Below the pieces are notes generated by a model, which searched no databases, had not been told where the DNA came from, and worked only from the letters and a program-made list of their open reading frames with translations. DNA of 38,264 nucleotides from Halieaceae bacterium (GTDB taxonomy: Bacteria; Pseudomonadota; Gammaproteobacteria; Pseudomonadales; Halieaceae), in contig DPGN01000018.1 in the NCBI GenBank assembly GCA_003523185.1, forward strand, positions 1 to 38,264, in the 5' to 3' direction. Shown piece by piece: positions 17,410-26,063 of the stretch (its first letter is position 1; each line of letters starts with the position of its first letter). The translations under genes were made by a program, and so were the position numbers.

Positions 17410-18198
17410 ATGGATACAACAATGTCTGAGTTGGAAGGGAAAGTCTGTCTAGTGACCGGTGGAGCCGGTCACATTGGCCGTGCTATCTGCGAAGCATTGC
17501 TGAGTCACGGTGCCGAGGTGATCGCTGTGGGTCGGCGCGAGCCCGCCACGCCCATTGCCCACAATGAAAACGTCGCCACCTTCCTTAGTGCGGACATTCG
17601 CGACGCGGCCGCTTCACAGGCTGTCGTCGATGCCATCGAAGACCGGTATGGGCGCCTGGATATCTTGATTAACAACGCGGGCGGTGGTCCACCGGTCGCC
17701 GCTGCTCAAGCGAGCCCTGAGCTAACCCACAAAATCTTGTCGCTGAATTTATTGGCCCCCCTTGTCCTCTCGCAGCAAGCTCATAGTTTGTTAGAGCGGG
17801 GCGACAGTGTGGGTTCCATTGTCAACATCGCCAGCGTCAGCGGAGCGCGCCCTTCACCGGGTACCGCCGCTTACGGCGCGGCCAAGGCAGGGTTGCTCAA
17901 CGTCACAAAATCTCTGGCCATGGAGTGGGGTCCCAAAATACGCGTCAACGCCTTGATTGTGGGTTTGGTTCATAACGAGGCGGGCGTTGAACACTACGGC
18001 GGTGAAGAGGGCTTCAAGCGAGTCGCCGACATGTTGCCCCTGAAACGTATGGCGTCTCCGGAGGATGTCGCCAACGCGGTACTACTGATGTGTTCAGATC
18101 GAGCGGCTTATATCTCTGGTGCCAATCTGGAGGTCGATGGCGGTGGGGAAGTCCCCGTGTTCCTCCATCTCGCTAGCGAGTCGTCGAAAGCCAAATAG
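17410..18198 (+). CDS. SDR family oxidoreductase
   Basis: Classical SDR of 262 residues with TGGAGHIG, LINNAGGG, and the active site YGAAK after NIASVSG. Typical C-terminal motif SGANLEVDGGG, then a short tail. The Arg-Arg after the second strand (VGRREP) suggests NADP(H). The start is either the ATG at 17410 or the one at 17422; neither has a strong ribosome site. Its last 26 bases overlap the 3' end of the convergent DUF3604 gene. It is monocistronic as far as can be seen. A hydroxysteroid or 3-hydroxyacyl-CoA substrate would fit the surroundings. Confidence 0.9.
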   Translation: MDTTMSELEGKVCLVTGGAGHIGRAICEALLSHGAEVIAVGRREPATPIAHNENVATFLSADIRDAAASQAVVDAIEDRYGRLDILINNAGGGPPVAAAQASPELTHKILSLNLLAPLVLSQQAHSLLERGDSVGSIVNIASVSGARPSPGTAAYGAAKAGLLNVTKSLAMEWGPKIRVNALIVGLVHNEAGVEHYGGEEGFKRVADMLPLKRMASPEDVANAVLLMCSDRAAYISGANLEVDGGGEVPVFLHLASESSKAK

Positions 18199-20191
18199 GG
18201 GAGGTCCAGGCTCGCTCGCGAATGGTGGGCGAGTGGAAGGGGTCCGTCTCTGGATTAGTACAGCAGACGCCGTAAATATCGCCTGAGTCACCATTCTCAT
18301 TAGCGAGAAGATTGGCGTTTTCTGCCTGAACATTGCAGCTATCCGATAATGGATTGACGCCGGCAGCCTGACACTGCAGCGTGCTCCAGCGGCAGCTGGG
18401 TGTTTCTAGAACACGAGCGTAGTAAAACGCGGACTCGCCTTTGACGTAGCTGGGATCCTCCCATACCGTGCACAGGCTCGCGTGGCCTGGCGCGGTCGCC
18501 GCACAGCTATTCATGTCGACACCCAGTCCCACTGTTTCCTCGCCGAGGACATCGACAACCCGTTCGTGCGTCTCCCCAGCATCATCGACCCAGCCTTTGA
18601 TGATCTGAATTCGCTCAAGTGGATTGGCGGGATAAATCTCAGTGCCCTGGTCTCGCTGGGCGCTGATGAAGAACTTAGGGGGAGCGTCATTATCGGTGCG
18701 CTCGAGTACGCCACCCATAGGAACACCCGCTGCATAAGCCTGCTCCAATGCATTCGTGCTCTCACAGAGATTTTCGTCATAGTCCCCGGCGAAGAATCGA
18801 ACGATGGGTCGGGTCCCCGATGTTGCATAGGTCTCACGGCGGCGCATGGCCTCAAAGATAGCGTCTCGGCGGTTTTCCTCGGCCCAGACCACAGCCAAAC
18901 CACCGGGATTCGATACGAAATGGTCCTGCAGATTTCTAAAGGTCGCATCTCGAGACCCAAGGTGTCCGACGTAGTTCTTCTCCATCGCACCGCCGGAGGT
19001 AGCGGTATGGGTATCGGTACTACCGATAAAACCTTGTCGGAAGGGATTCAAGCCGTTGTCCTGCTCAAGCGCCAGTCCGTCTTTGAGCACATTGCGCATC
19101 ATATTTCGGCGATGGAAGCTCGCAACATCGACTGGGAGGCCTCTATCCGACCACATCTTACCGTTCACACTGCCCAGCATGGCGAGGTTATCGGACGGTA
19201 TTTGCTCGAAGCTGCAGAGCTCGTCCTCGGTATCGATACCGATGCCCGCCATACGATCAAATCGGCACTCCGAGGCGCCCTTGTGTTGTACCAGCTCCAC
19301 CAACGGCTCGATCTCGAGACGGTCAATGGCCTCCTGCTCGGTTGCAGGGTCGGGGAACATCAGTCCGCCACCGAGATTGGGGTTGTGAGGGATGGCCATG
19401 ACATCGCAATCGCCATCGGCCTCTAGGCATTGGGATCGGAGTTGGCGCCATAGCTCGGGGACCGAGCTATCGGTGTCAAAGACGGAAATCGGTAGGCGCG
19501 TCACCTGTTCGCCTTTGAAGATGACATTCCTGTGCAGATTCGCCATCTCCTGTCCCTGCGTGTACTCGTAGCCGACAAAGGTGGTGAAGCTGCAGTCTTC
19601 AGAGCGATCGTAATGCCGTTCTGCCGCGGCCTGAATGTCGTCCCAGGTAGAGAGGGCACTTGCTTCACAATCGCCTAGTGAACAGACTAGGCCTCGCTCA
19701 GGTGCATCACCCTCCATGCCGCCTGATACGGTCCAGAGGCTCGCTGCGTAAAGCTGGACCCATAGGTTCTGGGTGCGAGACATAATGCAGACTGGCGCCC
19801 ACCAACCGGGTTCGGTCCAATCACTGTCACAGAGCGCCACCTCACCGAGGAACTGGCCGTGATCAGTTACCGCAGCAAAATCGATGGGCCGGTCAATCTG
19901 TGCACTCAACGTTTGATCACCGTAGGCGTCAGGCAGGGTAATGACTCGCCCTTTGGCGTATTCGTAGGCCCCATCGGGATCGTTTTTCTGGTTGGAGAGG
20001 TAGGAGTCGAAGGAATAGTGAGTGTGGATATGCAAGTCGCCAAAGAAGGGGAGTTTGGTATCAGACGAGACCGCACAGGGCATGGCCTCCTCGCCAGCCG
20101 CGGACCAAGGCGCTGACAAACAGAGCGCAACGAGGCCGCAGTGAATCATGCTAGATAGCGATGCGCCTGATACTTGCTGACTGACCTTCAT
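18173..20191 (-). CDS. DUF3604 PHP-like protein, exported, Cys-rich
   Basis: Second DUF3604 protein, 672 residues, with a cleavable-looking signal peptide (hydrophobic core about residues 16-32). The PHP-like motif GDLHIHTHYSFDS is followed by AAVTDHGQFLG, the IPHNPNLGGG block and GSTDTHTATSGG, parallel to the paralogue at 9563. Unlike that one it has many cysteines spread over the chain, suggesting disulfides in the periplasm or outside. GAGGAG precedes the ATG at 20191. It is 60 bases downstream of the HsdA-like gene and probably in one transcript with it and the SDR at 21063. A periplasmic metal-dependent hydrolase of an ester or conjugate is possible; function unproven. Confidence 0.88.
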   Translation of the reverse strand: MKVSQQVSGASLSSMIHCGLVALCLSAPWSAAGEEAMPCAVSSDTKLPFFGDLHIHTHYSFDSYLSNQKNDPDGAYEYAKGRVITLPDAYGDQTLSAQIDRPIDFAAVTDHGQFLGEVALCDSDWTEPGWWAPVCIMSRTQNLWVQLYAASLWTVSGGMEGDAPERGLVCSLGDCEASALSTWDDIQAAAERHYDRSEDCSFTTFVGYEYTQGQEMANLHRNVIFKGEQVTRLPISVFDTDSSVPELWRQLRSQCLEADGDCDVMAIPHNPNLGGGLMFPDPATEQEAIDRLEIEPLVELVQHKGASECRFDRMAGIGIDTEDELCSFEQIPSDNLAMLGSVNGKMWSDRGLPVDVASFHRRNMMRNVLKDGLALEQDNGLNPFRQGFIGSTDTHTATSGGAMEKNYVGHLGSRDATFRNLQDHFVSNPGGLAVVWAEENRRDAIFEAMRRRETYATSGTRPIVRFFAGDYDENLCESTNALEQAYAAGVPMGGVLERTDNDAPPKFFISAQRDQGTEIYPANPLERIQIIKGWVDDAGETHERVVDVLGEETVGLGVDMNSCAATAPGHASLCTVWEDPSYVKGESAFYYARVLETPSCRWSTLQCQAAGVNPLSDSCNVQAENANLLANENGDSGDIYGVCCTNPETDPFHSPTIRERAWTSPIWLSTTR

Positions 20192-20251
20192 GGAAACTCC
20201 TCGTTTTTATTATGTTGGCCAGAGCCCAACTTTTGGAGCTCGGGCTCGGTA

Positions 20252-21010
20252 TTACAGATTAGCGTCTGGCCGCATCATGGCGTCATGGGCGCCGTCGATA
20301 AAGATGGTCGTGCCCGCTACGTAACTGCCTTGTGGTGACAGCAGGAATAGCACGACGTTCGCTACGTCATCGGCTTGTCCCGGTCTCCCAATGGGAATCG
20401 AATCCATGAACGCTTTGATGAGTTCACCGTATTCTTCACTTTCCTCAACGGCTTTTGTCATTGGCGTTTGGATGTAGCCGGGTGCTACGGCGTTGAAGGT
20501 GACACCTTGTCTCGCAAGTTCGGGGGCTTTACGTCGCATATACCGAGCCACAGCGCCTTTACTACTGGCATAACACTCGTGGCCGTGTAGGTCACTGGCC
20601 ATGCCGATAACGGCGTTTTCATCACCGCCGAGCATCGCGTCGATCAGGTCCGGTCTCGTGCTCATTGGCGCGGAGTTGGAGCTGATGGCGACGACTCGTC
20701 CACCGCCCGCAATAGTCTCCGACAGGCCTTCGATGATCTCGACGGTGCCAAAGTAGTTAATCTGAAGAATTTTGGCTGGATTGGGGAACTGTGATGCCAC
20801 ACCGGCACAGGTAATCAGTCCATCAATGCTTGGATGATCCGCTCTGACCTTGTCAATGACGGTCTTGCGCGCTGCTGGATCGCCTAAATCTGCGAGGTAA
20901 TCTCCCTCTTTAAGGTCAATGACAACGATGTCATGGCCCTGGTCCCGCAGCTGTTGCTTAATCGCAGCACCGATTCCTGTAGCACCCCCGGTAAGCACAT
21001 ATTTTCCCAT
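20252..21010 (-). CDS. hsdA: 3alpha-hydroxysteroid dehydrogenase, HsdA-like SDR
   Basis: SDR of 252 residues closely resembling Comamonas 3alpha-hydroxysteroid dehydrogenase/carbonyl reductase (257 residues). Shared points are the GGATGIGAAI nucleotide motif, Asp32 of the second strand (NAD preference), the short DLGDPAAR region, DGLITCAGV, INYFGTVE, the long insert before the active site, YASSK (Tyr147, Lys151; Ser110/111), and the unusual end IDGAHDAMMRP. It would interconvert a 3alpha-hydroxy and a 3-keto steroid in the cytosol. The ATG at 21010 starts directly at the Rossmann strand; an upstream extension to 21139 would overlap the next gene and lacks any SDR similarity. Second gene of the minus-strand group 21863-18173. 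Confidence 0.88.
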   Translation of the reverse strand: MGKYVLTGGATGIGAAIKQQLRDQGHDIVVIDLKEGDYLADLGDPAARKTVIDKVRADHPSIDGLITCAGVASQFPNPAKILQINYFGTVEIIEGLSETIAGGGRVVAISSNSAPMSTRPDLIDAMLGGDENAVIGMASDLHGHECYASSKGAVARYMRRKAPELARQGVTFNAVAPGYIQTPMTKAVEESEEYGELIKAFMDSIPIGRPGQADDVANVVLFLLSPQGSYVAGTTIFIDGAHDAMMRPDANL

Positions 21011-21062
21011 CAGTAATTCCCGTTTTTCTTCTTTGGCTAAACGTCGTTGGCGCTTTGGTTTC

Positions 21063-21863
21063 TCAGCGAGGGATCTTTGCCTCGATGGCGGTCCCAGGTA
21101 GGGCGGCCATTCCACCGTCCACCTCGATGACCTTACCACTCACAAAACCAGCCGCTGACGACGCGAGGTATAGCGCGGCCAAGGCGATATCATCGGGTTG
21201 CCCCAGCCGTCCTTGGGGAATCCAGCGCACCGTCGCGTTGTACACATCCTCGTTCTGCGCGATGAAGGCGGTGCTTGGGGTTTCAATAGCCCCTGGCGCA
21301 ATGCCATTAACGCGGATGCTGGGTGCGAGCTCATAAGCCAAAATACGGGTCATCTGGTCCATACCTGCCTTCGCGGCTCCATAGGCGGCAAAGTTCTTGT
21401 CGACCATCCACCCCAGCGCTGATGACACATTCACGATGCTCGCCGACGGTGCCGCCTGAAGGAGCGGCAGCGCAAGGTGAGTCAGGGTGTAGGCGGAGGT
21501 GAGATTGATGTCCAAGGTATTAACAAACCGCGCTTTGGTCACTTTTTTCAGCGAACCATACCCTTGGCCCGGAGCCCCCGCGTTATTCACCAGAATGTCC
21601 AGACTACCCCAGTGATCGGTCAGCTTTTCCACGACGCCTGCCAGTGCAGTCTCGTCCGTGACATCGCAAGGGAAGGTTAAGGCCTCTCGGCCAAGTTCGG
21701 TCACCTCACGTGCGACAGAATCCAAGTCAGACTCGGTTCGGGCAATCAGTGCCACATCGGCACCCATTTCGGCGAATGCGGTGGCAATGCGAGCGCCTAT
21801 CCCTTTGCCTGCGCCGGTAATAAGCGCTTTTTTGCCCTCGAGACGGAAGTAATCGGTAATCAC
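21063..21863 (-). CDS. SDR oxidoreductase, 7alpha-hydroxysteroid dehydrogenase-like
   Basis: SDR of 266 residues with TGAGKGIG, LVNNAGAPG, NVSSALG and the active site YGAAK. The C-terminal half (IRVNGIAPGAI, GRLGQPDDIALAALYL, SGKVIEVDGG) resembles bacterial 7alpha-hydroxysteroid dehydrogenases such as HdhA, but these motifs are also common in other SDRs, so the assignment is tentative. The start is GTG at 21863, chosen because AAGGA lies seven bases upstream and it gives the usual short N-terminus; a longer reading frame to 21941 has no such support. It is followed after 52 bases by the HsdA-like gene, so two hydroxysteroid dehydrogenases would be co-expressed. Confidence 0.85.
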   Translation of the reverse strand: MITDYFRLEGKKALITGAGKGIGARIATAFAEMGADVALIARTESDLDSVAREVTELGREALTFPCDVTDETALAGVVEKLTDHWGSLDILVNNAGAPGQGYGSLKKVTKARFVNTLDINLTSAYTLTHLALPLLQAAPSASIVNVSSALGWMVDKNFAAYGAAKAGMDQMTRILAYELAPSIRVNGIAPGAIETPSTAFIAQNEDVYNATVRWIPQGRLGQPDDIALAALYLASSAAGFVSGKVIEVDGGMAALPGTAIEAKIPR

Positions 21864-21870
21864 GGCATGT

Positions 21871-21875
21871 TCCTT
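21871..21875 (-). promoter_or_regulatory. Shine-Dalgarno site deciding a GTG start
   Basis: On the minus strand AAGGA lies seven bases before the GTG at 21863. No in-frame ATG is near, so this site fixes the start of the 7alpha-HSDH-like SDR. Confidence 0.75.
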
Positions 21876-22018
21876 AGCGGGTAGATCGTCGAAATAAGGA
21901 TGGAGTAGTCCATTTGAGTTTGTGGGCGACACCGTGCACAAGATAGAACGAAGCGTGCGAGCGTGGAATACAGACGCTCTGTGATACTTAGTCTAAATTG
22001 ACCATTACAACGATTGGG

Positions 22019-22792
22019 GTGAAAAGAGCTGTGGCTGAGCTGGAAGGAAAAGCGGCACTGGTGACCGGTGCTGGGGTTGGAATAGGGCGAGCCATCGCGA
22101 TCAAGTTGGCATCTGAGGGCGCGCGAGTCTTGGTGGTTGATCTCAACGAGGCGACAGCACAGGAGACTGCCGACGCTATTCGGCAAGCGGGTGGTGAGGC
22201 AGCTGTCTTCACGGCGGATGTGAGCGATGAAGCGCGTGTCGTAGCCATGGTTCAAATGGCTGTGGAAACGTTTGGATCGCTCGATGTGGCCTGTAACAGT
22301 GCGGCTGTCAGCCGGGGCTCCGGGCCCATTCATACCTTCGATAAGGCGGTCTTCGACCAGACCCTCGATTTGTGTCTAACCAACACCTTTTTGTGCATGA
22401 AACACGAGATTGAGGCCATGCTGGGGCAGGCGTCTGGCGGCAGCATAGTCAATATCTCATCGAATGCTTCGCTCCGCGGTCAGCCCTATAACACGGCTTA
22501 CGCCGCCGCCAAGAGTGGCGTGAACTTGCTGACTAAGAGCTCAGCATCGGAGTATGGGCACAAAGGGATTCGCATTAACGCGGTATCTCCCGGGGTTATT
22601 CGCACACCGGGCGTCGAAAAGTATTTTGAAGAGCAGCCCAAGATTGCCGAGGGCCTCAAGCAGGCCGCTGTCATGCGTCGCTTGGGCGAGCCTTCGGAAA
22701 TCGCAGAGGCGGTGTGTTTCCTCGCTTCCGATCGCGCGTCCTTCATCACTGGGCAACTACTCAGTGTGGACGGCGGAGCTTCTGTGAAGTAA
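22019..22792 (+). CDS. SDR family oxidoreductase
   Basis: SDR of about 257 residues with TGAGVGIG, Asp of VVDLNE (NAD preference), NSAAVS instead of NNAG, NISSNAS and the active site YAAAK. The C-terminus SGQ-like TGQLLSVDGGASVK is typical. The start is uncertain: there is no in-frame ATG; GTG codons at 22019 and 22031 and a TTG at 21998 are candidates, none with a strong ribosome site, and I took the first GTG. It is monocistronic between two minus-strand genes; a hairpin without T-run (22792-22808) follows the stop. Role probably oxidation of a hydroxyl group of a steroid or ring-derived CoA thioester. Confidence 0.85.
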   Translation: MKRAVAELEGKAALVTGAGVGIGRAIAIKLASEGARVLVVDLNEATAQETADAIRQAGGEAAVFTADVSDEARVVAMVQMAVETFGSLDVACNSAAVSRGSGPIHTFDKAVFDQTLDLCLTNTFLCMKHEIEAMLGQASGGSIVNISSNASLRGQPYNTAYAAAKSGVNLLTKSSASEYGHKGIRINAVSPGVIRTPGVEKYFEEQPKIAEGLKQAAVMRRLGEPSEIAEAVCFLASDRASFITGQLLSVDGGASVK

Positions 22793-22808
22793 GGAGCGGA
22801 GCGCTCCT
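22792..22808. repeat. Short hairpin after SDR stop
   Basis: AGGAGC - five-base loop - GCTCCT, perfect six-base arms starting at the stop codon of the SDR gene. It lies in the 84-base convergent gap. There is no T-run, so it is at best a weak terminator. Confidence 0.3.
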
Positions 22809-22876
22809 CACCGAGTGATAGTGGCCCCTCGTGGCTCGTTGAGTCAGCGAGTGAGCAGCAGAACGCCTAGACTGCT

Positions 22877-23674
22877 TCACCCCATATTGACCTGACCACC
22901 ATCGATGGCGATGGACTGTCCGTTCACATAGCGCGATTCGGGCGAGCAGAGCATGGCAACAAACTCACCAATGTCGTCCTCGCAGTGACCAATGCGCTTC
23001 ATAGGTACCGTTTCGGCGAAGGCCGCCGCTTCCTCGGGTCGCCACTGCTCCCACATTTCGAGTGCGGGCGACTTCGCCAATGGCAATATGCAGTTGGTTC
23101 GTAGCCCCAGCGGACCCCACTCGCAGGCAGCACCGCGCGAGAGCGCTCGGATGGCTTCTTTCTCTGCCGCGTACACGCCATAGGTGGAACTGTCCCAGCG
23201 CTTTGCAGCTCCGGTGGCCAGGTTAATGATATTGCCATCGCCCGCTTCCAATAGGTGGGGCTGCGCCAGCTGCATGAGTCGCAAGGTGGCCATCGGGCCG
23301 ACGCGAAGTCCACTCTCGAAGTCCTCAAGGGTTGTCTCCATGAGCGTATTGATGCTCGTTGTAACCGCGTTATTGACGAGGATATCGAGGCGGCCAAACG
23401 CCGCTACCGCATCGGATACCAAGGCATCGAGCGCATCGAGATTCGATATGTCGCATTCGATCGCCACAGCCTTGCCGTTAAAGCGGGCTTCAATGTCAGC
23501 AACCGTTTTCTCACACTTACTCAGCGTTCGCCCCACAGCCACTATCGAGACGCCGCGCTTTGCCAGCGAAAAGGCAATGCCTTGGCCAATGCCTTGGCCC
23601 GCGCCGGTGATCAGCGCAACTTTGCCGTGAAGGGGAGAGAGGGGGTTAGAGTGAGTCGTAATGGCGTCCGTCAT
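22877..23674 (-). CDS. SDR family oxidoreductase
   Basis: SDR of 265 residues. TGAGQGIG near residue 23, LVNNAVTT, INLATGA and the active site YAAEK are present; Arg49 after the second strand (VGRT) suggests NADP(H). The catalytic Ser position is occupied in the INLATGAAKRW region by Thr or Ala by eye, which would be a departure from the classical Ser-Tyr-Lys triad, but exact alignment is needed. The ATG at 23674 has only a weak ribosome site. It lies 48 bases after the EthD-like gene and is the third gene of the ligase group 26063-22877, so it may act on a CoA thioester, as IpdF-type SDRs do in steroid ring C/D degradation. This last point is inference. Confidence 0.87.
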   Translation of the reverse strand: MTDAITTHSNPLSPLHGKVALITGAGQGIGQGIAFSLAKRGVSIVAVGRTLSKCEKTVADIEARFNGKAVAIECDISNLDALDALVSDAVAAFGRLDILVNNAVTTSINTLMETTLEDFESGLRVGPMATLRLMQLAQPHLLEAGDGNIINLATGAAKRWDSSTYGVYAAEKEAIRALSRGAACEWGPLGLRTNCILPLAKSPALEMWEQWRPEEAAAFAETVPMKRIGHCEDDIGEFVAMLCSPESRYVNGQSIAIDGGQVNMG

Positions 23675-23722
23675 AAAGAATCTCGTGAATAGTTAAGCGT
23701 GCGTTGTTGAGTAATAGGTGGT

Positions 23723-24391
23723 TCAGCGCAGGCGATGCTCAGTCATATGAATAACGGATGATCGCTCGAGATCGAGCACTCGCTCGCTGCTCTCGGTCAG
23801 TACATGAATATTCGACATCATTTTTGCCTCGTCATCGCCATCGGCGAAAAAGGCGGTGAGTGAATTGGCGGCCTCGATCGGAAAGTGTTCCTCGACAATG
23901 CCATCTAGCGATTCGTGGGACGAGCGCAGTACGAGGTTCTGTCGGTAGCCAAGGGTGTTTTGTGTATCAATGGCGACCTGTACATGTTCTTCGAACCAGA
24001 TTTGCGCTAACGCCTCATCGGACAGGCCCTCACGCCGCTCGAAGCAGCACAGTTGGATTGTTCCACTGAATGTTTCTCCACCGCGCAGGGGTGGGGTCAG
24101 CGGCGTGGCGCCTTTGCACCAGTGCACTTCTGCTCCCAACTGGTTGGCGACATCAACGGCCTTTTGCCACTCGATGTCAGTATCTGAGAACTCGAGCGCC
24201 AGACGTCCGCGGGGTAGCTTGCCAGTGGGGTTGCGGGTCCACATGGCCGCTTGGTCGCTATGCTCATCGCAGGTGCCCAGATAGGCATTCTGGGCTTCGG
24301 GGAAGGCTTCCAGCGCGTGCATCACAGAGTCGCGCTCCGGAGGTTCGGAAAAGAACAGAAATATCAGGCGATGAGTGCCAGACTCAGCCAA
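23723..24391 (-). CDS. EthD-domain (dimeric alpha-beta barrel) protein
   Basis: Protein of 222 residues. The second half (IWFEEHVQVAIDTQNTLGYRQNLVLRSS, DGIVEEHFP, then a C-terminal HVLTESSERV) matches the EthD-like ferredoxin-fold repeat; the first half begins RLIFLFFSEP and looks like a second copy of the same barrel half. EthD was named from an ether-degradation operon; its biochemical role is unclear. The start is TTG at 24391: AAGGAG lies seven bases upstream, and the start overlaps the end of the ligase gene by eight bases (TTGGCTGA), pointing to translational coupling. An in-frame ATG exists further in (Met at the HALEAF segment) but would cut the first strand. Confidence 0.78.
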   Translation of the reverse strand: MAESGTHRLIFLFFSEPPERDSVMHALEAFPEAQNAYLGTCDEHSDQAAMWTRNPTGKLPRGRLALEFSDTDIEWQKAVDVANQLGAEVHWCKGATPLTPPLRGGETFSGTIQLCCFERREGLSDEALAQIWFEEHVQVAIDTQNTLGYRQNLVLRSSHESLDGIVEEHFPIEAANSLTAFFADGDDEAKMMSNIHVLTESSERVLDLERSSVIHMTEHRLR

Positions 24392-26063
24392 AGTACCGCT
24401 CCTTGATGGCCGGTTTAAGGAGTTTTTGAAGAGCATTTCTGGCCAATGGCTCGTCGGTAAACACCACGTGCTCGGGTACTTTGTAGCCGGCAAGCTCGGC
24501 TTTGCAGAACGATTTAATAGCATCGGCGTCAGCAGTGGAAGCTGCCTGCAGTTTCATCACAACACCCACTTCCTCACCCCAGGTGTCATGCTCTATGCCG
24601 ACACACGCTACCTCTTCGCATCCCGGGTATTCGAGCAGACAGGCTTCAATTTCTGACGGGTAGATGTTCTCGCCGCCCCGAATAATCATGTCTTTGACTC
24701 GACCACAGATGTACAGGAAACCCTCGTCGCTGATATAGCCGATATCGCCAGTCCCCATCCAGCCATTCACTGGCTTATCCGATTCTTTTCCACCAGAGAA
24801 ATAGCCTTGAATGGCGGCTGATGAACGCACCCATATTTCACCAGGCTCGCCTGACGGCATCTCATCACCGTTTTCATCTCGAAAACTGAACTCCACTATG
24901 GGGCTGGGGAATCCGGATGCGGTCGGTCGCTCAGCAAAGTAGCGCCCGGTAAACGCAGCACCTGATCCCATGGTTTCGGTCATTCCCCAGCCGCCACCGG
25001 ACATAGCCGTGCCCGTTTTGGTGGCATAGAGCTCGGAGAGAAGCTCGGGTGTGGCCGCGCCACCGGCGCTCACATTCGTGAGGTGTGCGGCGTGCTCATC
25101 CCTAAACGCCTGATTCTTCAATAGCTCGAGCAACATGACGGGGGCTCCCATGAGTACCGTGATTTGCTCCTCTTTGACGATGCGTAGCGCCTCCTGAATG
25201 TCCCATTTGTACATCATGTACAGCGCGCGACCGTGCCGAAGGTTGATGAGTGCCTGAGAAAGCAAGCCACTAATGTGGAAGAGGGGTACAGCGAGGAGGG
25301 TTTTTGGCAGCGTGGGGCTGGCCAGCTGCTTGTTCATTTCCTCCATATTGGTCATGTAGGTCCCGGCACCGATAAACTCGACGTTCATGAGTGCCTGACA
25401 GCAATTAAAATGCGATAGCAGGGCGCCTTTTGGCCGGCCAGAGGTTCCTGATGTGAACATGAGGATTGCCGGATCGTGCCGACCCACCTCGGCAAGTAAG
25501 GGCTCGTTTGGCACGGGACGCTTGCGGATCTCGCTGAGCAAGCTGTCTCGCGGATCGTCACTCTTATCGACCACGACCGCCGTGAGTTCGGCGTTGAGTT
25601 CACGGATGAAGGCCAGTCGGTCGCTGTCGCAAAAAACCAACTTTGCCTCGCTGTCGTCGAGGCCTTGGGTCAGTTCCTGCGCTTTACCCCAGCTGTTGAG
25701 CGGTACAGCGACAGCACCGATGGTCACCGTTGCAACGAAGGCAACCAGCCACTCTGGGCGATTGCGCATGGCAATCGCGATGGGGTCACCTTTTTGTATT
25801 TCGGCCTCATTAACAAGCCAGTCGCAGGTCTGGTCAACGGCGTTAAAGAACGCGCCATAGGTCCAATCTTCACCCTGATACTGCAAAAATAGGTTGGCGT
25901 CGTGGTTGCGGCCAGCGGCAAGGAAGGCACCCAAGCTTTTTTCCGCATTTTTGAAAGCTTTGAGAGGAACCCCCGCCACATCTACCGTTTCAACCTCAAA
26001 CGGCGCTGTTGGCGCGGTCAGCTGCGCCACGGCATCAAAATACGGTTTCGTGTAATCGCTCAT
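24384..26063 (-). CDS. AMP-dependent acyl-CoA ligase
   Basis: ANL-superfamily acid-CoA ligase of 559 residues. The P-loop TSGTSGRPKGA, the GWGMTET adenine motif, TGDIG and the hinge region GRVKDMIIRGGENIYPSEIE are all intact. The C-terminal A10 block reads RNALQKLLK: the usual Gly before the catalytic Lys is Gln, the Lys is kept. It would activate a carboxylic acid, such as a steroid side chain or a ring-degradation propionate (FadD3/FadD17/FadD19-type role), to its CoA thioester; which one cannot be told. First gene of a minus-strand group with the EthD-like and SDR genes, divergent from the NMO-like gene across about 165 bases. No strong ribosome site is visible before the ATG. Confidence 0.92.
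   Translation of the reverse strand: MSDYTKPYFDAVAQLTAPTAPFEVETVDVAGVPLKAFKNAEKSLGAFLAAGRNHDANLFLQYQGEDWTYGAFFNAVDQTCDWLVNEAEIQKGDPIAIAMRNRPEWLVAFVATVTIGAVAVPLNSWGKAQELTQGLDDSEAKLVFCDSDRLAFIRELNAELTAVVVDKSDDPRDSLLSEIRKRPVPNEPLLAEVGRHDPAILMFTSGTSGRPKGALLSHFNCCQALMNVEFIGAGTYMTNMEEMNKQLASPTLPKTLLAVPLFHISGLLSQALINLRHGRALYMMYKWDIQEALRIVKEEQITVLMGAPVMLLELLKNQAFRDEHAAHLTNVSAGGAATPELLSELYATKTGTAMSGGGWGMTETMGSGAAFTGRYFAERPTASGFPSPIVEFSFRDENGDEMPSGEPGEIWVRSSAAIQGYFSGGKESDKPVNGWMGTGDIGYISDEGFLYICGRVKDMIIRGGENIYPSEIEACLLEYPGCEEVACVGIEHDTWGEEVGVVMKLQAASTADADAIKSFCKAELAGYKVPEHVVFTDEPLARNALQKLLKPAIKERYFG
24399..24404 (-). promoter_or_regulatory. Shine-Dalgarno site for coupled TTG start
   Basis: AAGGAG on the minus strand, inside the ligase gene and seven bases before the TTG at 24391. 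It decides the start of the EthD-domain gene and supports coupling to the ligase stop. Confidence 0.7.

Noticed and set aside
18482..19426. Long open frame (314 codons) on the plus strand
   Set aside because: It lies fully antisense to the DUF3604 gene, whose domain motifs and signal peptide are clear, and its own translation shows no recognisable family pattern.
21011..21139. N-terminal extension of the HsdA-like SDR
   Set aside because: The added 43 residues are basic and low in SDR character and overlap the neighbouring SDR; the ATG at 21010 starts at the Rossmann strand.
24392..24523. N-terminal extension of the EthD-domain protein
   Set aside because: It is the ligase coding region read in another frame; the TTG at 24391 has a good ribosome site.
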